Assembly (NCBI GenBank): GCA_902775345.1
Contig: CACYLW010000011.1
Coordinates: 1-55,412 of the forward strand
DNA length: 55,412 bases
Reading direction: 5' to 3'
From: an uncultured Eubacteriales bacterium
Lineage (GTDB): Bacteria > Bacillota > Clostridia > Peptostreptococcales > Anaerovoracaceae
Under the pieces are notes generated by a model. That model was not told the origin of the DNA and ran no database searches. It worked only from the letters and a program-made list of their open reading frames with translations. Position 1 is the first letter of the stretch. The number at the start of each line of letters is the position of its first letter. This document shows, in pieces, positions 26,218-34,542 of this stretch. The translations under genes and the position numbers were made by a program.

Positions 26218-28050
26218 TTAAACCGACTCTTCTTCCTCTTTCTCTGCCTGTATCCTGGCGAGTTCTTTCCGGATGAGATTTACGCTGTATCGCTTCGTAT
26301 CGAACTTTCCTTCGCCGCCCGGGCCCCACGCGAGGCTCTCCATGTCGGCACCGGCCAGCGGTATGTAGATCCTGAATTCAGTGCCCTCGCCCGGTTCTGA
26401 GTCCACGTATATCTTTCCGCCATGTGTTTCCACGATCTGCGCTACTATGGCCAGCCCCAGACCGGTCCCCTTACCGGATTCCTTAGTCGTGTAGAACGGA
26501 TCGAATATCCTCGACATCGTCTCGGTGTCCATTCCGCATCCGTTATCCTTGAACCTGATGACCACCTCTTCTCCTGAAATTCTTGTGGACACCAGGAGCG
26601 TGCCGCCTTTTTCCTTCATAGCATCGTAGGCGTTCAGCACTATGTTCATGACAAGCTGCGAGATCTGTGTGCGGTCGGCTTTTATCATCTCGCCCTCCGC
26701 GTTGAAGTTTGCCTTGACCTCAACTTCCTTCGGCTTGGCAGGCAGAGTCACCTTGAGTGCGCTCTGGATGACATCATCGACTTCTATCTCCTTGAAGTTC
26801 TCCTCATTGCCCTTCTTGGTAAGATCAGCAAGTCTTGTCACGATATCCTTGGCCTTTACCGAGGCATCATATATCTCAAGCAGATTGTCCTGAAGATCGG
26901 TCGCGTCCGCAGGAAGCATCTCCATGGTCATGATGCTGTATCCCATGATAGGTGTAAGGAGATTGTTGAAGTCATGTGCGATGCTCGCCGTCATTGTACC
27001 GATGGTCTCAAGGCGCTGGTGATGAGCAAGCGCCTGCATCTTCTGGTTGATCTCTTCCATGGTCTCGTTTTTCTTTTTGAGGACACGGAGTTCCGCCGAG
27101 CTCGCGGCGTTGGCGCGTCTCATCATTACGAGGAGCAGGAGCAGGCCTGCAACGCCGACTACAGCGAGGCCGCCGTACAGAAGTATCTCTTCAGCAGCCT
27201 TCCTCGACGGAGCGATCGCGTCTTCATAATTTGCGAGTATGCCCATGGCGAATTCGCCGTTTACGGTGCTTTCGCTCGGGAGGGCAACCATTCTGGCCGT
27301 ATACGGATGTCCTGCATCATCAGTTGTATCAACAGATATGCCGTCGGCTATGCCCTCTTTCTGACAGCTCATCATGAAGTCCCTGAAGTTCGAGAGCCTT
27401 TCGCCGGTCTCAGCTTCTGTTTCAATTATGACCGGTCCGTCCGGCCCTGCTGTCATGGCCAGCACGGAAGCAGCGTCCAGCAACATGATCTCGCGGTCGT
27501 TGCTGTTGCCTATCGCCAGGCTGTAAAGCCTCAGCAGGTCGATCAGGATATCGTAAGTGATGTCTCCCGCAGCCTCCTGATGCCACGCCATGTAGTACGC
27601 ATTATTGCCGTCTTTCCACAGGGACATGCCGTTTGCGTCGCTGCCTGTCACCGGAGCATATGAGTTGCTGCCGGATGCGGTGCAGACGACCTTGCCTTTG
27701 TGGCTCATGACAAGATCAGCGTAGATCGGGTTTGTAACCAGAGTGTTGCTGCTGATGTAGTTTTTAAGGCCTTCGGTTTCTCCGCTTTCCTTCCAGTAAG
27801 CTATCTCCGCCTTGAGCCTTTCGCGTCCGAGGAACGTCTCCGTTTCGCGCTGCAGCGCATTGATGGAGTTCTCGATGTTTATGTCTCCGGAGCGCATCAA
27901 ACTATACAGCTGGGTATCTTTCTCTGCAAGGATGCTGTTGTCGAACCTCTCGAAAGATCTCCACACGCCATTTATTCCAAGGGCTATGCATAAAACCGCC
28001 ACCACGAGAGCTATTATGAAAACTTCTCTTCCGGCAGTCCTCTTTTTCAA
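26218..28050 (-). CDS. Sensor histidine kinase, extracytoplasmic sensor domain, HDFNN-type H-box
   Basis: A 610-aa membrane kinase. TM1 lies at about 10-30, an extracytoplasmic sensor of about 250 residues follows, and TM2 is near 290-308. A coiled-coil linker (about 315-345) leads to the dimerisation domain with H-box TIGTMTASIAHDFNNLLTP and the HATPase domain (N box with Asn, GCGMD, GTGLGLAIV). A 35-aa charged tail follows the ATPase. The HDFNN H-box is typical of NtrB-like or hybrid kinases rather than OmpR partners. It starts at TTG, with GGAGG 6 nt upstream. It is divergent from an OmpR-family regulator (28215), its likely partner. The ligand is unknown; proximity to ackA/nifJ hints at central metabolism but proves nothing. 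Confidence 0.9.
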   Translation of the reverse strand: MKKRTAGREVFIIALVVAVLCIALGINGVWRSFERFDNSILAEKDTQLYSLMRSGDINIENSINALQRETETFLGRERLKAEIAYWKESGETEGLKNYISSNTLVTNPIYADLVMSHKGKVVCTASGSNSYAPVTGSDANGMSLWKDGNNAYYMAWHQEAAGDITYDILIDLLRLYSLAIGNSNDREIMLLDAASVLAMTAGPDGPVIIETEAETGERLSNFRDFMMSCQKEGIADGISVDTTDDAGHPYTARMVALPSESTVNGEFAMGILANYEDAIAPSRKAAEEILLYGGLAVVGVAGLLLLLVMMRRANAASSAELRVLKKKNETMEEINQKMQALAHHQRLETIGTMTASIAHDFNNLLTPIMGYSIMTMEMLPADATDLQDNLLEIYDASVKAKDIVTRLADLTKKGNEENFKEIEVDDVIQSALKVTLPAKPKEVEVKANFNAEGEMIKADRTQISQLVMNIVLNAYDAMKEKGGTLLVSTRISGEEVVIRFKDNGCGMDTETMSRIFDPFYTTKESGKGTGLGLAIVAQIVETHGGKIYVDSEPGEGTEFRIYIPLAGADMESLAWGPGGEGKFDTKRYSVNLIRKELARIQAEKEEEESV

Positions 28051-28214
28051 AAAACACCTCCGATGTCCAGGGGGTCCCCGGAGGACCCGCGCATGTTTTA
28101 CGTGTCATATTTTAACACGAAGAGAAACAAAAAAGTACATATTCTGTGGCAAGTGTGGTAATATTACGCTAGGTATGGGGTCTGAGAACAAAACAGTAAA
28201 GATAGGAGGCTCAC

Positions 28215-28904
28215 ATGGCAGACAAAGTTCTGGTAGTGGACGATGATAAAGCGATCCTGACTATGCTCCATAAGGCTCTTAAGAGCAACGGAATCGAAAA
28301 CGACCTGGCTATTAGCGGCGAGGCTGCTCTTGACCTGCTCGGAGTCAATACATACGACCTTATTCTGCTCGATATAAACATGCGCGGCATCAACGGCTTT
28401 GAGGTCATTCAGCGCATAAGGTCCATGGGCCTGACCACACCGATCATGGTTGTCAGCGGACGCAAGGAGGATCAGGACGCACTTTACGGACTCGAGATCG
28501 GCGCAGACGATTACATCATCAAGCCGTTCAACCCCGTAACGCTTGTTGCAAAGGCAAAGGCTCTCATAAGGAGGAGCCGCGAACGCTCTCCTCAGAGCAC
28601 TTCGAACATAATCGAGGCAGGTCCTTTCACATACAACACCTCGACACTGAGGTTCTACAAGAATGATGTTGAGATCCCTCTGTCCGCCAAAGAGAACTCC
28701 ATGATCAAGCTCTTCATAGACAATGTAGACCACATTTTCTCAAAAGACATGATCTACAGCGTCATCTGGGGCGAGACAATAATCGACGAGAACGCCATCA
28801 TGGTTTATGTAAACAGGCTCAGACAGAAGATCGAGGATGATCCGTCGAACCCGCGTTATCTCATCACCGTAAGGGGCCTGGGATACAGGTTCACAGTCAG
28901 ATAG
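28215..28904 (+). CDS. OmpR/PhoB-family response regulator
   Basis: A 229-aa regulator with a receiver domain (acid pocket Asp9-Asp11, phosphorylated Asp53 in LILLDINMRG, Lys in DYIIKPFNP) and a C-terminal winged helix (about 130-229) ending RYLITVRGLGYRF. It binds DNA as a dimer when phosphorylated. GGAGG precedes the ATG. It diverges from the histidine kinase at 26218-28050 across 164 bp, so both probably share a regulated intergenic region. I found no convincing direct-repeat operator or -35/-10 pair there. It is monocistronic, ending in a bidirectional terminator. Confidence 0.92.
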   Translation: MADKVLVVDDDKAILTMLHKALKSNGIENDLAISGEAALDLLGVNTYDLILLDINMRGINGFEVIQRIRSMGLTTPIMVVSGRKEDQDALYGLEIGADDYIIKPFNPVTLVAKAKALIRRSRERSPQSTSNIIEAGPFTYNTSTLRFYKNDVEIPLSAKENSMIKLFIDNVDHIFSKDMIYSVIWGETIIDENAIMVYVNRLRQKIEDDPSNPRYLITVRGLGYRFTVR

Positions 28905-28936
28905 CACTCTGTCAGATCCAAACCATAAGAGGACAT

Positions 28937-28982
28937 AAAAAAGTTACATATCCCGGCAAGCCGCCCGTTATGTAACTTTTTT
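28937..28982. terminator. Bidirectional terminator
   Basis: AAAAAAGTTACATA and its exact complement flank an 18-nt loop, so both strands end in a T-run. It serves the response regulator (plus) and the membrane protein gene at 29032 (minus). Confidence 0.88.
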
Positions 28983-29031
28983 GATTTCTCTTATTCAGAT
29001 ATTCAGAAGCGCAGGTTTTCTGATGGTTTTA

Positions 29032-29676
29032 CTAGTCTTCACTCTCTGCCGCATCATCTTCTGCCGCGGCATCGGTATCGACTTCTGTTTCTTCAGCTTC
29101 TTCAGCCTCCTTCTCAGCTTTTTCCTGTGCCTCCTTGACGAACTTCTTTGCTTCGCTGTACGACATCTTCAGGTAGTTGACCGTCTCATCGCCCTGTTTC
29201 ACCTTTACCTTTACGGTTCCGCTGAGAGCTCGTGTTTCCGGTTTCGTTGAAGTCAGGAAGTAAGCTCCCATGTTCTTGAGAGTCTCGGTTCCGTCCTCGC
29301 CTTTGTACTGCTTTATCTCTTTCTTCGGCGCGTCTTCATCTATGTTGAGCCAGATCTTGATGGTGTTTTTGTCAGCACCGAGCTTCATTGTCGTGTGTTC
29401 ACTGACCGGAACGTCCTGATACATATCGAGTACGCCGTTGTCCTTCATGTACTTTTCGATATTTGCCGGCTTCTGGAAGTAGTTGTATCCGCCCGCGAAG
29501 GCAAACATGAGAATAATTACTCCGAAGATCATTAAAGCAAGCACGATGTTGTTAGGTCTGCTCTTCTTCTCTTCTACCCTGTTTGCTTCCTTGCGTGCCG
29601 CCTTTGCGTCTCTTCTCTCAGCCTTTTTCTGGCGCTTCGCTTCGGTTGATGCCTTGAGTTCTTTATTTTCTGCCAT
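29032..29676 (-). CDS. Uncharacterised single-span membrane protein
   Basis: A 214-aa protein of unknown function. A basic, Lys/Arg/Ala-rich cytoplasmic N-terminus (1-43) leads to one membrane helix (about 44-66). An extracytoplasmic domain of about 115 residues follows, then a very acidic Glu/Ala/Asp tail (last 40 residues) that is probably disordered or coiled. I do not recognise a domain. The soluble part contains several short Lys-rich beta-type segments. It has its own promoter (29711-29739) and terminator, so it stands alone. Confidence 0.75.
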   Translation of the reverse strand: MAENKELKASTEAKRQKKAERRDAKAARKEANRVEEKKSRPNNIVLALMIFGVIILMFAFAGGYNYFQKPANIEKYMKDNGVLDMYQDVPVSEHTTMKLGADKNTIKIWLNIDEDAPKKEIKQYKGEDGTETLKNMGAYFLTSTKPETRALSGTVKVKVKQGDETVNYLKMSYSEAKKFVKEAQEKAEKEAEEAEETEVDTDAAAEDDAAESED

Positions 29677-29710
29677 TTTATGTCTCTCTTCCTGTTACAA
29701 ATTCCCGTAT

Positions 29711-29739
29711 ATTATAGCCCTGACAGCCTTTTCAGGCAA
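29711..29739 (-). promoter_or_regulatory. Promoter of the gene at 29032-29676
   Basis: Minus strand -35 TTGCCT (29734-29739), 17-nt spacer, -10 TATAAT (29711-29716). Confidence 0.65.
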
Positions 29740-29753
29740 TGCGTTTTTTATTA

Positions 29754-30626
29754 TTAAAAAGCAATGCCCAGCATGTCGATCAGCACTCCCCAACATATGC
29801 CAAGCACCAAAAGTACCGCGGTTATCGCGATGTTTTCCTTATGATGATTGTTGGTCCTGAAAAGCACGAGCAGTCCGACTCCGGCTCCGACGAGCAGTCC
29901 CGACATCAGCTGGCCGCCTGTAAGCAGACCCTCGAGGTACATCTGAGTTATGACTACCGACGCGGCACAGTTAGGGATAAGCCCGATAACACCTGTCAGG
30001 ATCGTGCTGAGCAGCGGGGCTGCCGACAGCAGCGACGCGATCGTGTTCTTGCCTGCAAATCCCATGAGAAGACTCAGCGCAAAGGATATCACAAAGATGA
30101 ATCCCGTGATCTTCAGTGTATGTATGAGCGCGGAACGGACTATGCCGCCCTCTTCATCTTCACATCCGCAGTGGTCGCGCTCACAGAGATCATGTATGTG
30201 TTTGTCAGCATGGAAGCCGTAGCGTATCACGTGCGAGGCAGCATCGATCACGATACCGCTTATGAGCGCGATGACGAACTTGGCCGCGAGGATCCGTCCT
30301 ATAGTGGCCGGCGCCACCGATGAGCTGAGAAATATAGGGATCATCTCATCGGAGGTGGAGAGGAACACGGCCACAAGCGTGCCCGCCGTGATCACTCCAC
30401 CCGAGTACAGACTCGCGGCGCCGGCCGAGAATCCGCACTGCGGAATAAGTCCGATCCCTGCTCCCAGGACATGACTGAATCTGCTGATACGCGAAAGCAT
30501 GGCGACCGACTGCTCTTCGGTTTTGTCCTCGAGCCATTCCATCACCAGATATGTTATAAAAAGGAACGGTATCAGTGTGACTGTGTCCTTTACGGTATCA
30601 ATTATCGAATCAATTATTACAGCCAT
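29754..30626 (-). CDS. ArsP_2-type putative heavy-metal exporter; probable leaderless mRNA
   Basis: A 290-aa membrane protein with about eight to ten hydrophobic segments in two similar halves; both carry a G-L-I-P-x-C-G/A motif (GLIPQCGFSAG and GLIPNCAASVV). This matches the ArsP_2 / putative manganese or arsenic exporter family. A Cys/His/Asp-rich cytoplasmic loop (about 140-165, with HIHDLCERDHCGC) looks like a metal-binding site. The ATG at 30626 has no ribosome site and lies 6 nt after a -10 TATAAT, so transcription would start at or next to the ATG. TTG at 30647 is a weaker alternative start. Metal specificity is unknown. Confidence 0.8.
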   Translation of the reverse strand: MAVIIDSIIDTVKDTVTLIPFLFITYLVMEWLEDKTEEQSVAMLSRISRFSHVLGAGIGLIPQCGFSAGAASLYSGGVITAGTLVAVFLSTSDEMIPIFLSSSVAPATIGRILAAKFVIALISGIVIDAASHVIRYGFHADKHIHDLCERDHCGCEDEEGGIVRSALIHTLKITGFIFVISFALSLLMGFAGKNTIASLLSAAPLLSTILTGVIGLIPNCAASVVITQMYLEGLLTGGQLMSGLLVGAGVGLLVLFRTNNHHKENIAITAVLLVLGICWGVLIDMLGIAF

Positions 30627-30632
30627 GCGCCC

Positions 30633-30660
30633 ATTATAATACAACAAGTTTCAATGTAAA
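30633..30660 (-). promoter_or_regulatory. Promoter giving a leaderless transcript
   Basis: Minus strand -35 TTTACA (30655-30660), 16-nt spacer, -10 TATAAT (30633-30638). The expected start point, about 7 nt downstream, falls on the ATG at 30626. Confidence 0.65.
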
Positions 30661-30688
30661 CAAAAACTTTTTCCTCCTCTTGATTTTG

Positions 30689-30739
30689 ATGTGAAAGCAC
30701 CGGTGCAAAGCGTGCGCCCGGGCAGGATTTATTTCACAT
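30689..30739 (+). repeat. Inverted repeats upstream of the SPFH promoter
   Basis: ATGTGAAA (30689-30696) and TTTCACAT (30732-30739) form a perfect 8-bp pair 35 bp apart, enclosing the palindrome GCACCGGTGC. They end 5 bp before the -35 box, so an activator site is conceivable. Confidence 0.4.
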
Positions 30740-30744
30740 GCCTG

Positions 30745-30773
30745 TTGACAGCAGCCTTCCTGAGTGATATATA
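30745..30773 (+). promoter_or_regulatory. Promoter of the SPFH/RHH operon
   Basis: -35 TTGACA (30745-30750), 17-nt spacer, -10 TATATA (30768-30773). Confidence 0.75.
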
Positions 30774-30797
30774 AATGATATCAAAATGATATCACTT
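30765..30797 (+). promoter_or_regulatory. Three 11-bp direct repeats over the -10 and start site (operator)
   Basis: TGATATATAAA, TGATATCAAAA and TGATATCACTT follow one another with an exact 11-bp period, one helical turn. The second and third copies hold the palindrome TGATATCA. Tandem palindromic boxes on one DNA face suit ribbon-helix-helix repressors, and the second gene of this operon encodes such a protein. Confidence 0.6.
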
Positions 30798-30817
30798 CTC
30801 AGAAGGAGGTTTATATT

Positions 30818-31903
30818 ATGGCAGACGATAAAAATGTTGAATTCGAAACCCAGGTAACGGACGCTGCTGAAGCCCATGAGGTCGCTAAGGCCACGCCGGT
30901 CCAGCAGAAGGTGATCAATCCGCCGAGCGGAATACTCGTGCTGGTCATACTCATATTCCTGTGCCTCATGGTACCGGTGCTCTTCATCAGCGGCGTGACA
31001 GCATGGGGAGGCGGCGCGATCAGGATAATGCTCGCGTTTCTGCTCACCATTATTCTCCCGTTCATGTTCGCCGGACTCCGCAGCGTAAGGCCTAACGAAG
31101 CCCTCGTACTCACCCTCTTCGGCAAGTACTACGGCACCATCGTAAAACCGGGATTTTTCTTCGTAAATCCTTTCGCGAGATATAACAACCCGGCTTACGA
31201 AAGCCAGGCTGCTGCTGAGCTGACAGAAGTCAGCAACACCATGAAGGGCAGCAGCATGAAGACCAGCAAGACAGGCAGCACGAGAGTAAGAAAGACCGTT
31301 TCCCTGAAGCGCGCGACTCTCGACAACGGCACACAGAAGGTCAATGACGCGCTCGGCAACCCTATCATCATCGGCGCAGTCGTGCTCTGGCACGTCGAAG
31401 ACCCGACGAAGGCCGTGTTCAACGTAGAAAACTACACCGAATTCCTGTCGATACAGACAGACTCCACGATCAGAAACATGGCAAGGCTCTACCCTTACGA
31501 TGTGTTTGACGACGGACTCGACGACGACACCACCGCCAAGGCTGAGCAGACGCTCCGCGGCAGTTCCCAGGAGATCGCCGAAAAGATGCAGGTCGAGCTC
31601 GCTGAAAAGGTAGCATTCGCCGGACTCGTCATCGAGGAAGTTCGCATAACACACATCGCGTACGCTGAGGAGATCGCCGCAGCCATGCTCCAGAGGCAGC
31701 AGGCTTCCGCAATAATAGCTGCCCGCGCCAAGATCGTTGACGGTGCAGTCAGCATGGTCAAGATGGCCATCGACAAGCTGAACGATGAGGATATCGTCGA
31801 ACTCGACCAGGAACGTAAGGCTCAGATGGTATCCAACCTGCTCGTAGTGCTCTGCGGCAACAAGGATGCGCAGCCGATAGTCAACAGCGGCTCGATCTAT
31901 TAA
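30818..31903 (+). CDS. SPFH / band 7 domain membrane protein
   Basis: A 361-aa protein with two adjacent membrane helices (about 38-60 and 68-86) near the N-terminus. An SPFH (band 7/prohibitin) domain follows, starting RSVRPNEALVLTLFGKYYGT, and then a C-terminal alpha-helical region (about 270-345) rich in Ala/Glu. SPFH proteins assemble into large membrane rings or rafts, such as flotillins and HflKC. AGAAGGAGG precedes the ATG. It is transcribed with the RHH gene 31 bp downstream from a promoter covered by candidate operators. A Ser/Thr/Lys-rich insert (about 140-170) interrupts the SPFH domain. The specific role is unknown. Confidence 0.9.
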   Translation: MADDKNVEFETQVTDAAEAHEVAKATPVQQKVINPPSGILVLVILIFLCLMVPVLFISGVTAWGGGAIRIMLAFLLTIILPFMFAGLRSVRPNEALVLTLFGKYYGTIVKPGFFFVNPFARYNNPAYESQAAAELTEVSNTMKGSSMKTSKTGSTRVRKTVSLKRATLDNGTQKVNDALGNPIIIGAVVLWHVEDPTKAVFNVENYTEFLSIQTDSTIRNMARLYPYDVFDDGLDDDTTAKAEQTLRGSSQEIAEKMQVELAEKVAFAGLVIEEVRITHIAYAEEIAAAMLQRQQASAIIAARAKIVDGAVSMVKMAIDKLNDEDIVELDQERKAQMVSNLLVVLCGNKDAQPIVNSGSIY

Positions 31904-31934
31904 CAAGTTCTGACGAAGAAGATAAGAGGTAATC

Positions 31935-32216
31935 ATGCCCGGAAACAACGCTGACAGCAATGGAATAAGCGGCCCTGAGCTGGACGCCCGCGAAGAAAAA
32001 CTCATGCGGCGCAAGGAGCGGCTGGACGCTCTTGAAGCCGGCATAAAAGCCCGCGAGCGCGAGCTGGCAGCCAAGGAATCAAAGCGCAAGCAGATAGTGC
32101 TCAGGCTGCCGGAATCGCTATGGAACGAGATAGCGCGATGGGCCGAAGATGATTTCAGATCCATAAACGGACAGATAGAATATCTGCTCACAAAAAGTGT
32201 CAGAGAGCGCAAGTAG
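31935..32216 (+). CDS. Arc-type ribbon-helix-helix DNA-binding protein
   Basis: A 93-aa protein. The N-terminal half (about 15-50) is a charged coiled coil of Arg/Glu/Ala heptads. Residues 52-90 form an RHH domain: beta strand KQIVLRLPESLWNEI, then helix A and the SINGQIEYLL turn-helix, as in Arc/MetJ-type repressors. GAGGTAATC precedes the ATG. As the second gene of the SPFH operon it is the natural candidate to bind the three 11-bp repeats at 30765-30797. The stop codon lies in the loop of the terminator hairpin. No toxin gene is adjacent, so an antitoxin role is not supported. Confidence 0.88.
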   Translation: MPGNNADSNGISGPELDAREEKLMRRKERLDALEAGIKARERELAAKESKRKQIVLRLPESLWNEIARWAEDDFRSINGQIEYLLTKSVRERK

Positions 32217-32232
32217 CTCTCTGACACTTTTT
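32192..32232. terminator. Bidirectional terminator overlapping the RHH stop codon
   Basis: AAAAAGTGTCAGAGAGC, 7-nt loop including the TAG stop, and the exact complement ending TTTTT. It also ends the minus-strand transcript of the hydrolase at 32245. Confidence 0.9.
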
Positions 32233-32244
32233 ATTTAAGCCTTT

Positions 32245-33054
32245 TTATTTGTGTCTTTTCAGGAATTCCAACACTCTGCCGTTGAAGTCCTTTGCCTGCT
32301 CGTACACGCCGTGGCTGTACCCCTCATACATAAACAGCTCTGACCCCGGTATCCTTCCGGCGATCTCTTTCGACGCTTCCCCTCCGAGCACCTTGTCTCC
32401 TTCAGCTCCGATAATGAACGCGGGACAGCTTATCTTATCCAGATCGTCATAAGCGTCATGTTCAAGGCACGATTCGCACAGTATCCTGAATCTGGTGTAG
32501 TCTTTCGGCTTTGCGAGCGCGAGTATGTTGTTCAGCCTTCTGCCCCTCTCAAGGTAGGCGCCGGTATACGAGCGCTCAGCCGTGTCGAGCATGATGCTTT
32601 TGTAGTCGCCTTTATCCGCCATTTTGAGCCATGTTTCCAGAGAATCTTTCATCACCTCGTTAGGACACGGAGCTGTCACGGCAAGCACCAGACTCTTTAC
32701 TTTTCCGGGATGACGTATGGCCATCTGCTGAGCTATCATGCCGCCCTGCGACACTCCGAATACGTGCGCAGACTCCAGGCCGAGTTTATCCATGATCGCT
32801 GCAAGGTCATCAGCCATGTCTTTCGCAGTGAAGCCCCTGAGCATCCTGTTCCTTCTGCTGAATACGAACACTCTGAAGTCTTTGGCGAAGCACCGGTACA
32901 TAAGTGAGAACGGTAACGCGACTCCTTTTGCAGTCTTGAATCCGTCTCCCACGCCGGGAAGCATGATCAGTACTTCGCTCCCGGATCCGAAGCTTATGTA
33001 ATCGCAGTCATGGCCGCCGAATCTTACATTTCCGTTTTTTGCATCAAGAAGCAT
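32245..33054 (-). CDS. Alpha/beta-fold hydrolase
   Basis: A 269-aa cytoplasmic serine hydrolase. The nucleophile elbow is GVSQGG (Ser102), the oxyanion strand LIMLPGVGDG precedes it, and likely acid/base residues lie in IIGAEGDKVLGG (Asp) and GYSHGVYE (His). It resembles the MhpC/BioH/esterase group, for which substrates vary widely. The start overlaps the end of the EamA gene by 11 bp, so the two are translationally coupled. It is the last gene of the long minus-strand series before the shared terminator. There is no signal peptide, and the substrate is unknown. Confidence 0.88.
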   Translation of the reverse strand: MLLDAKNGNVRFGGHDCDYISFGSGSEVLIMLPGVGDGFKTAKGVALPFSLMYRCFAKDFRVFVFSRRNRMLRGFTAKDMADDLAAIMDKLGLESAHVFGVSQGGMIAQQMAIRHPGKVKSLVLAVTAPCPNEVMKDSLETWLKMADKGDYKSIMLDTAERSYTGAYLERGRRLNNILALAKPKDYTRFRILCESCLEHDAYDDLDKISCPAFIIGAEGDKVLGGEASKEIAGRIPGSELFMYEGYSHGVYEQAKDFNGRVLEFLKRHK

Positions 33055-33943
33055 CTCTGTCCTCCGTTCTGCGGTTCATCAGCATGATCGATATAAGTAT
33101 CATCGCGGTGCCAGCCAGCGACGCCGGCGGCATGACCTCACTGAAGATCAGGCCTCCGAGCACTGTCGCCACCACCAGCTCCAGCGAGCAGAACACAGGC
33201 ACCTTGCTCGTTTCTTCAAGACCCTGTATCCCGGCGAAGTACAGCAGATACGCGATCGTTGTCGGGATCAGTCCGAACAGGAGTCCCCATATCAGTATCT
33301 GCGGATCAAGCGGGTCGCTGACAGTCGAAAAAGGTCTGGCGACGATCAGCGTGAAAAGAGCCGCAAAGAAGAAGTTGTATGTAGCCACCACGAACGGGGA
33401 CCCTTCGTCAGTAGCCAGCCTGCCGAATATGTTCTGCGTCGAATACGCGAATGCTGCCCCGATACCGAAAAGCAGGCCTATGACCGATACGCCTTCGAGC
33501 GACAGTTTTCCGCCGGTAGCGGCAAGCACGCATCCGAGTACATTGACTGCGAGGGCTATTATCTTGTTTCTCCCAATCTTCTCATGGAAGAACACTTTTG
33601 ACTGTATGCTGGTAAATATGGGAGCCATGTACAGTATCGCTGCCGCAAGCGACATGCCAAGCCTGCTGACCGCGTTCGTGTAACACAGATTGTTCAGGGA
33701 CATGGACACGAAGCCGAGAAGCGCGCACGAGAGCATGGTACGTTTTCCTATCCTGAACGCGCCGCTACCCTCCCTGACGAGAGTGATGGCAAAAAGGAGC
33801 AGGAACGCAAAGAACATCCTCAGAAATGTTGTATATTCTGAAGATGATCCTTTTGCATCGAGCACCTTGACGAACATCCCGATGGTTCCCCACAGGATGC
33901 CCGCAAACATTATAAGAGAATACTTTCTTATATTCCTGTCCAT
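33044..33943 (-). CDS. EamA / DMT-family transporter
   Basis: A 299-aa inner-membrane protein with ten predicted helices in two EamA repeats (for example AGILWGTIGMFVKV near the N-terminus and FGLIPTTIAYLLYFAGI in the second half). The drug/metabolite superfamily exports amino acids, nucleosides or other small metabolites. It follows the GPx gene by 16 bp and overlaps the hydrolase. The pairing suggests export of, or exchange with, a product of the hydrolase, but this is only context. Confidence 0.9.
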   Translation of the reverse strand: MDRNIRKYSLIMFAGILWGTIGMFVKVLDAKGSSSEYTTFLRMFFAFLLLFAITLVREGSGAFRIGKRTMLSCALLGFVSMSLNNLCYTNAVSRLGMSLAAAILYMAPIFTSIQSKVFFHEKIGRNKIIALAVNVLGCVLAATGGKLSLEGVSVIGLLFGIGAAFAYSTQNIFGRLATDEGSPFVVATYNFFFAALFTLIVARPFSTVSDPLDPQILIWGLLFGLIPTTIAYLLYFAGIQGLEETSKVPVFCSLELVVATVLGGLIFSEVMPPASLAGTAMILISIMLMNRRTEDRDAS

Positions 33944-33959
33944 CTGCTGAACCGTGTTG

Positions 33960-34505
33960 TTACAGGGCAGCCGCTACTTCTTCCTTTACTTTTGCCATGT
34001 CGAAGGTCGGCTCGAATCTTGCGATGACCTTACCTTCCCTGTCTACGAGGAACTTGGTGAAATTCCATCCGATATACGTCTTGTCGCCGTATTTCTTGTT
34101 GTTTGCTGCAGCGAATTTGTTGAGCGCCGCATTTTTGAGACCCTTTCCGAATCCGTTGAACGGTATCTCGGATGCCAGATATGCAAAGAGAGGATCAGCT
34201 GTCTCGCCGTTAACATCGATCTTTGCGAACTGAGGGAACTCAGTACCGAACTTCAGCGTGCAGAACTCATGGATCTCATCGTCCGTGCCCGGAGCCTGAT
34301 CCGCAAACTGGTTGCACGGGAAGTCGAGGATCTCAAATCCCTTGTCCCTGAACTCAGCATACATGACCTCGAGCGGTTCATAGTGAGGTGTGAATCCGCA
34401 GCCTGTCGCGGTGTTTACTATAAGAAGGACTTTTCCTTCATAGTCCTTAAGGCACACATCATTTCCGAATCTGTCTTTTACTGTGAAATCATAAACCGTA
34501 CTCAT
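33960..34505 (-). CDS. Glutathione-peroxidase-family thiol peroxidase
   Basis: A 181-aa cytoplasmic peroxidase. The peroxidatic residue is Cys36 in VNTATGCGFTPHY, where vertebrate enzymes have selenocysteine. The catalytic partners Gln66 (FPCNQFADQ) and Trp (GWNFTKFLV) are present. Bacterial members usually use thioredoxin and reduce H2O2 or organic hydroperoxides. The start at 34505 has GGGAGG upstream; the in-frame ATG 42 nt earlier would place that site inside the gene. A candidate operator and extended -10 lie at 34543-34564, so it may start its own transcript (GPx, EamA, hydrolase). Oxidative-stress defence fits an anaerobe exposed to air. Confidence 0.93.
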   Translation of the reverse strand: MSTVYDFTVKDRFGNDVCLKDYEGKVLLIVNTATGCGFTPHYEPLEVMYAEFRDKGFEILDFPCNQFADQAPGTDDEIHEFCTLKFGTEFPQFAKIDVNGETADPLFAYLASEIPFNGFGKGLKNAALNKFAAANNKKYGDKTYIGWNFTKFLVDREGKVIARFEPTFDMAKVKEEVAAAL

Positions 34506-34542
34506 TGTCTGTTGTTCCTCCCTTTTTCTATTGTTAACTGTA

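Noticed and set aside
31935-32216. Antitoxin of a toxin-antitoxin pair
   Set aside because: The RHH fold would fit, but there is no adjacent small toxin gene; its partner in the operon is an SPFH protein.
30734-32227. 497-codon open frame antisense to the SPFH/RHH genes
   Set aside because: Low-complexity Ser/Tyr/Arg-rich translation, no ribosome site, and fully overlapped by two genes with clear domains.
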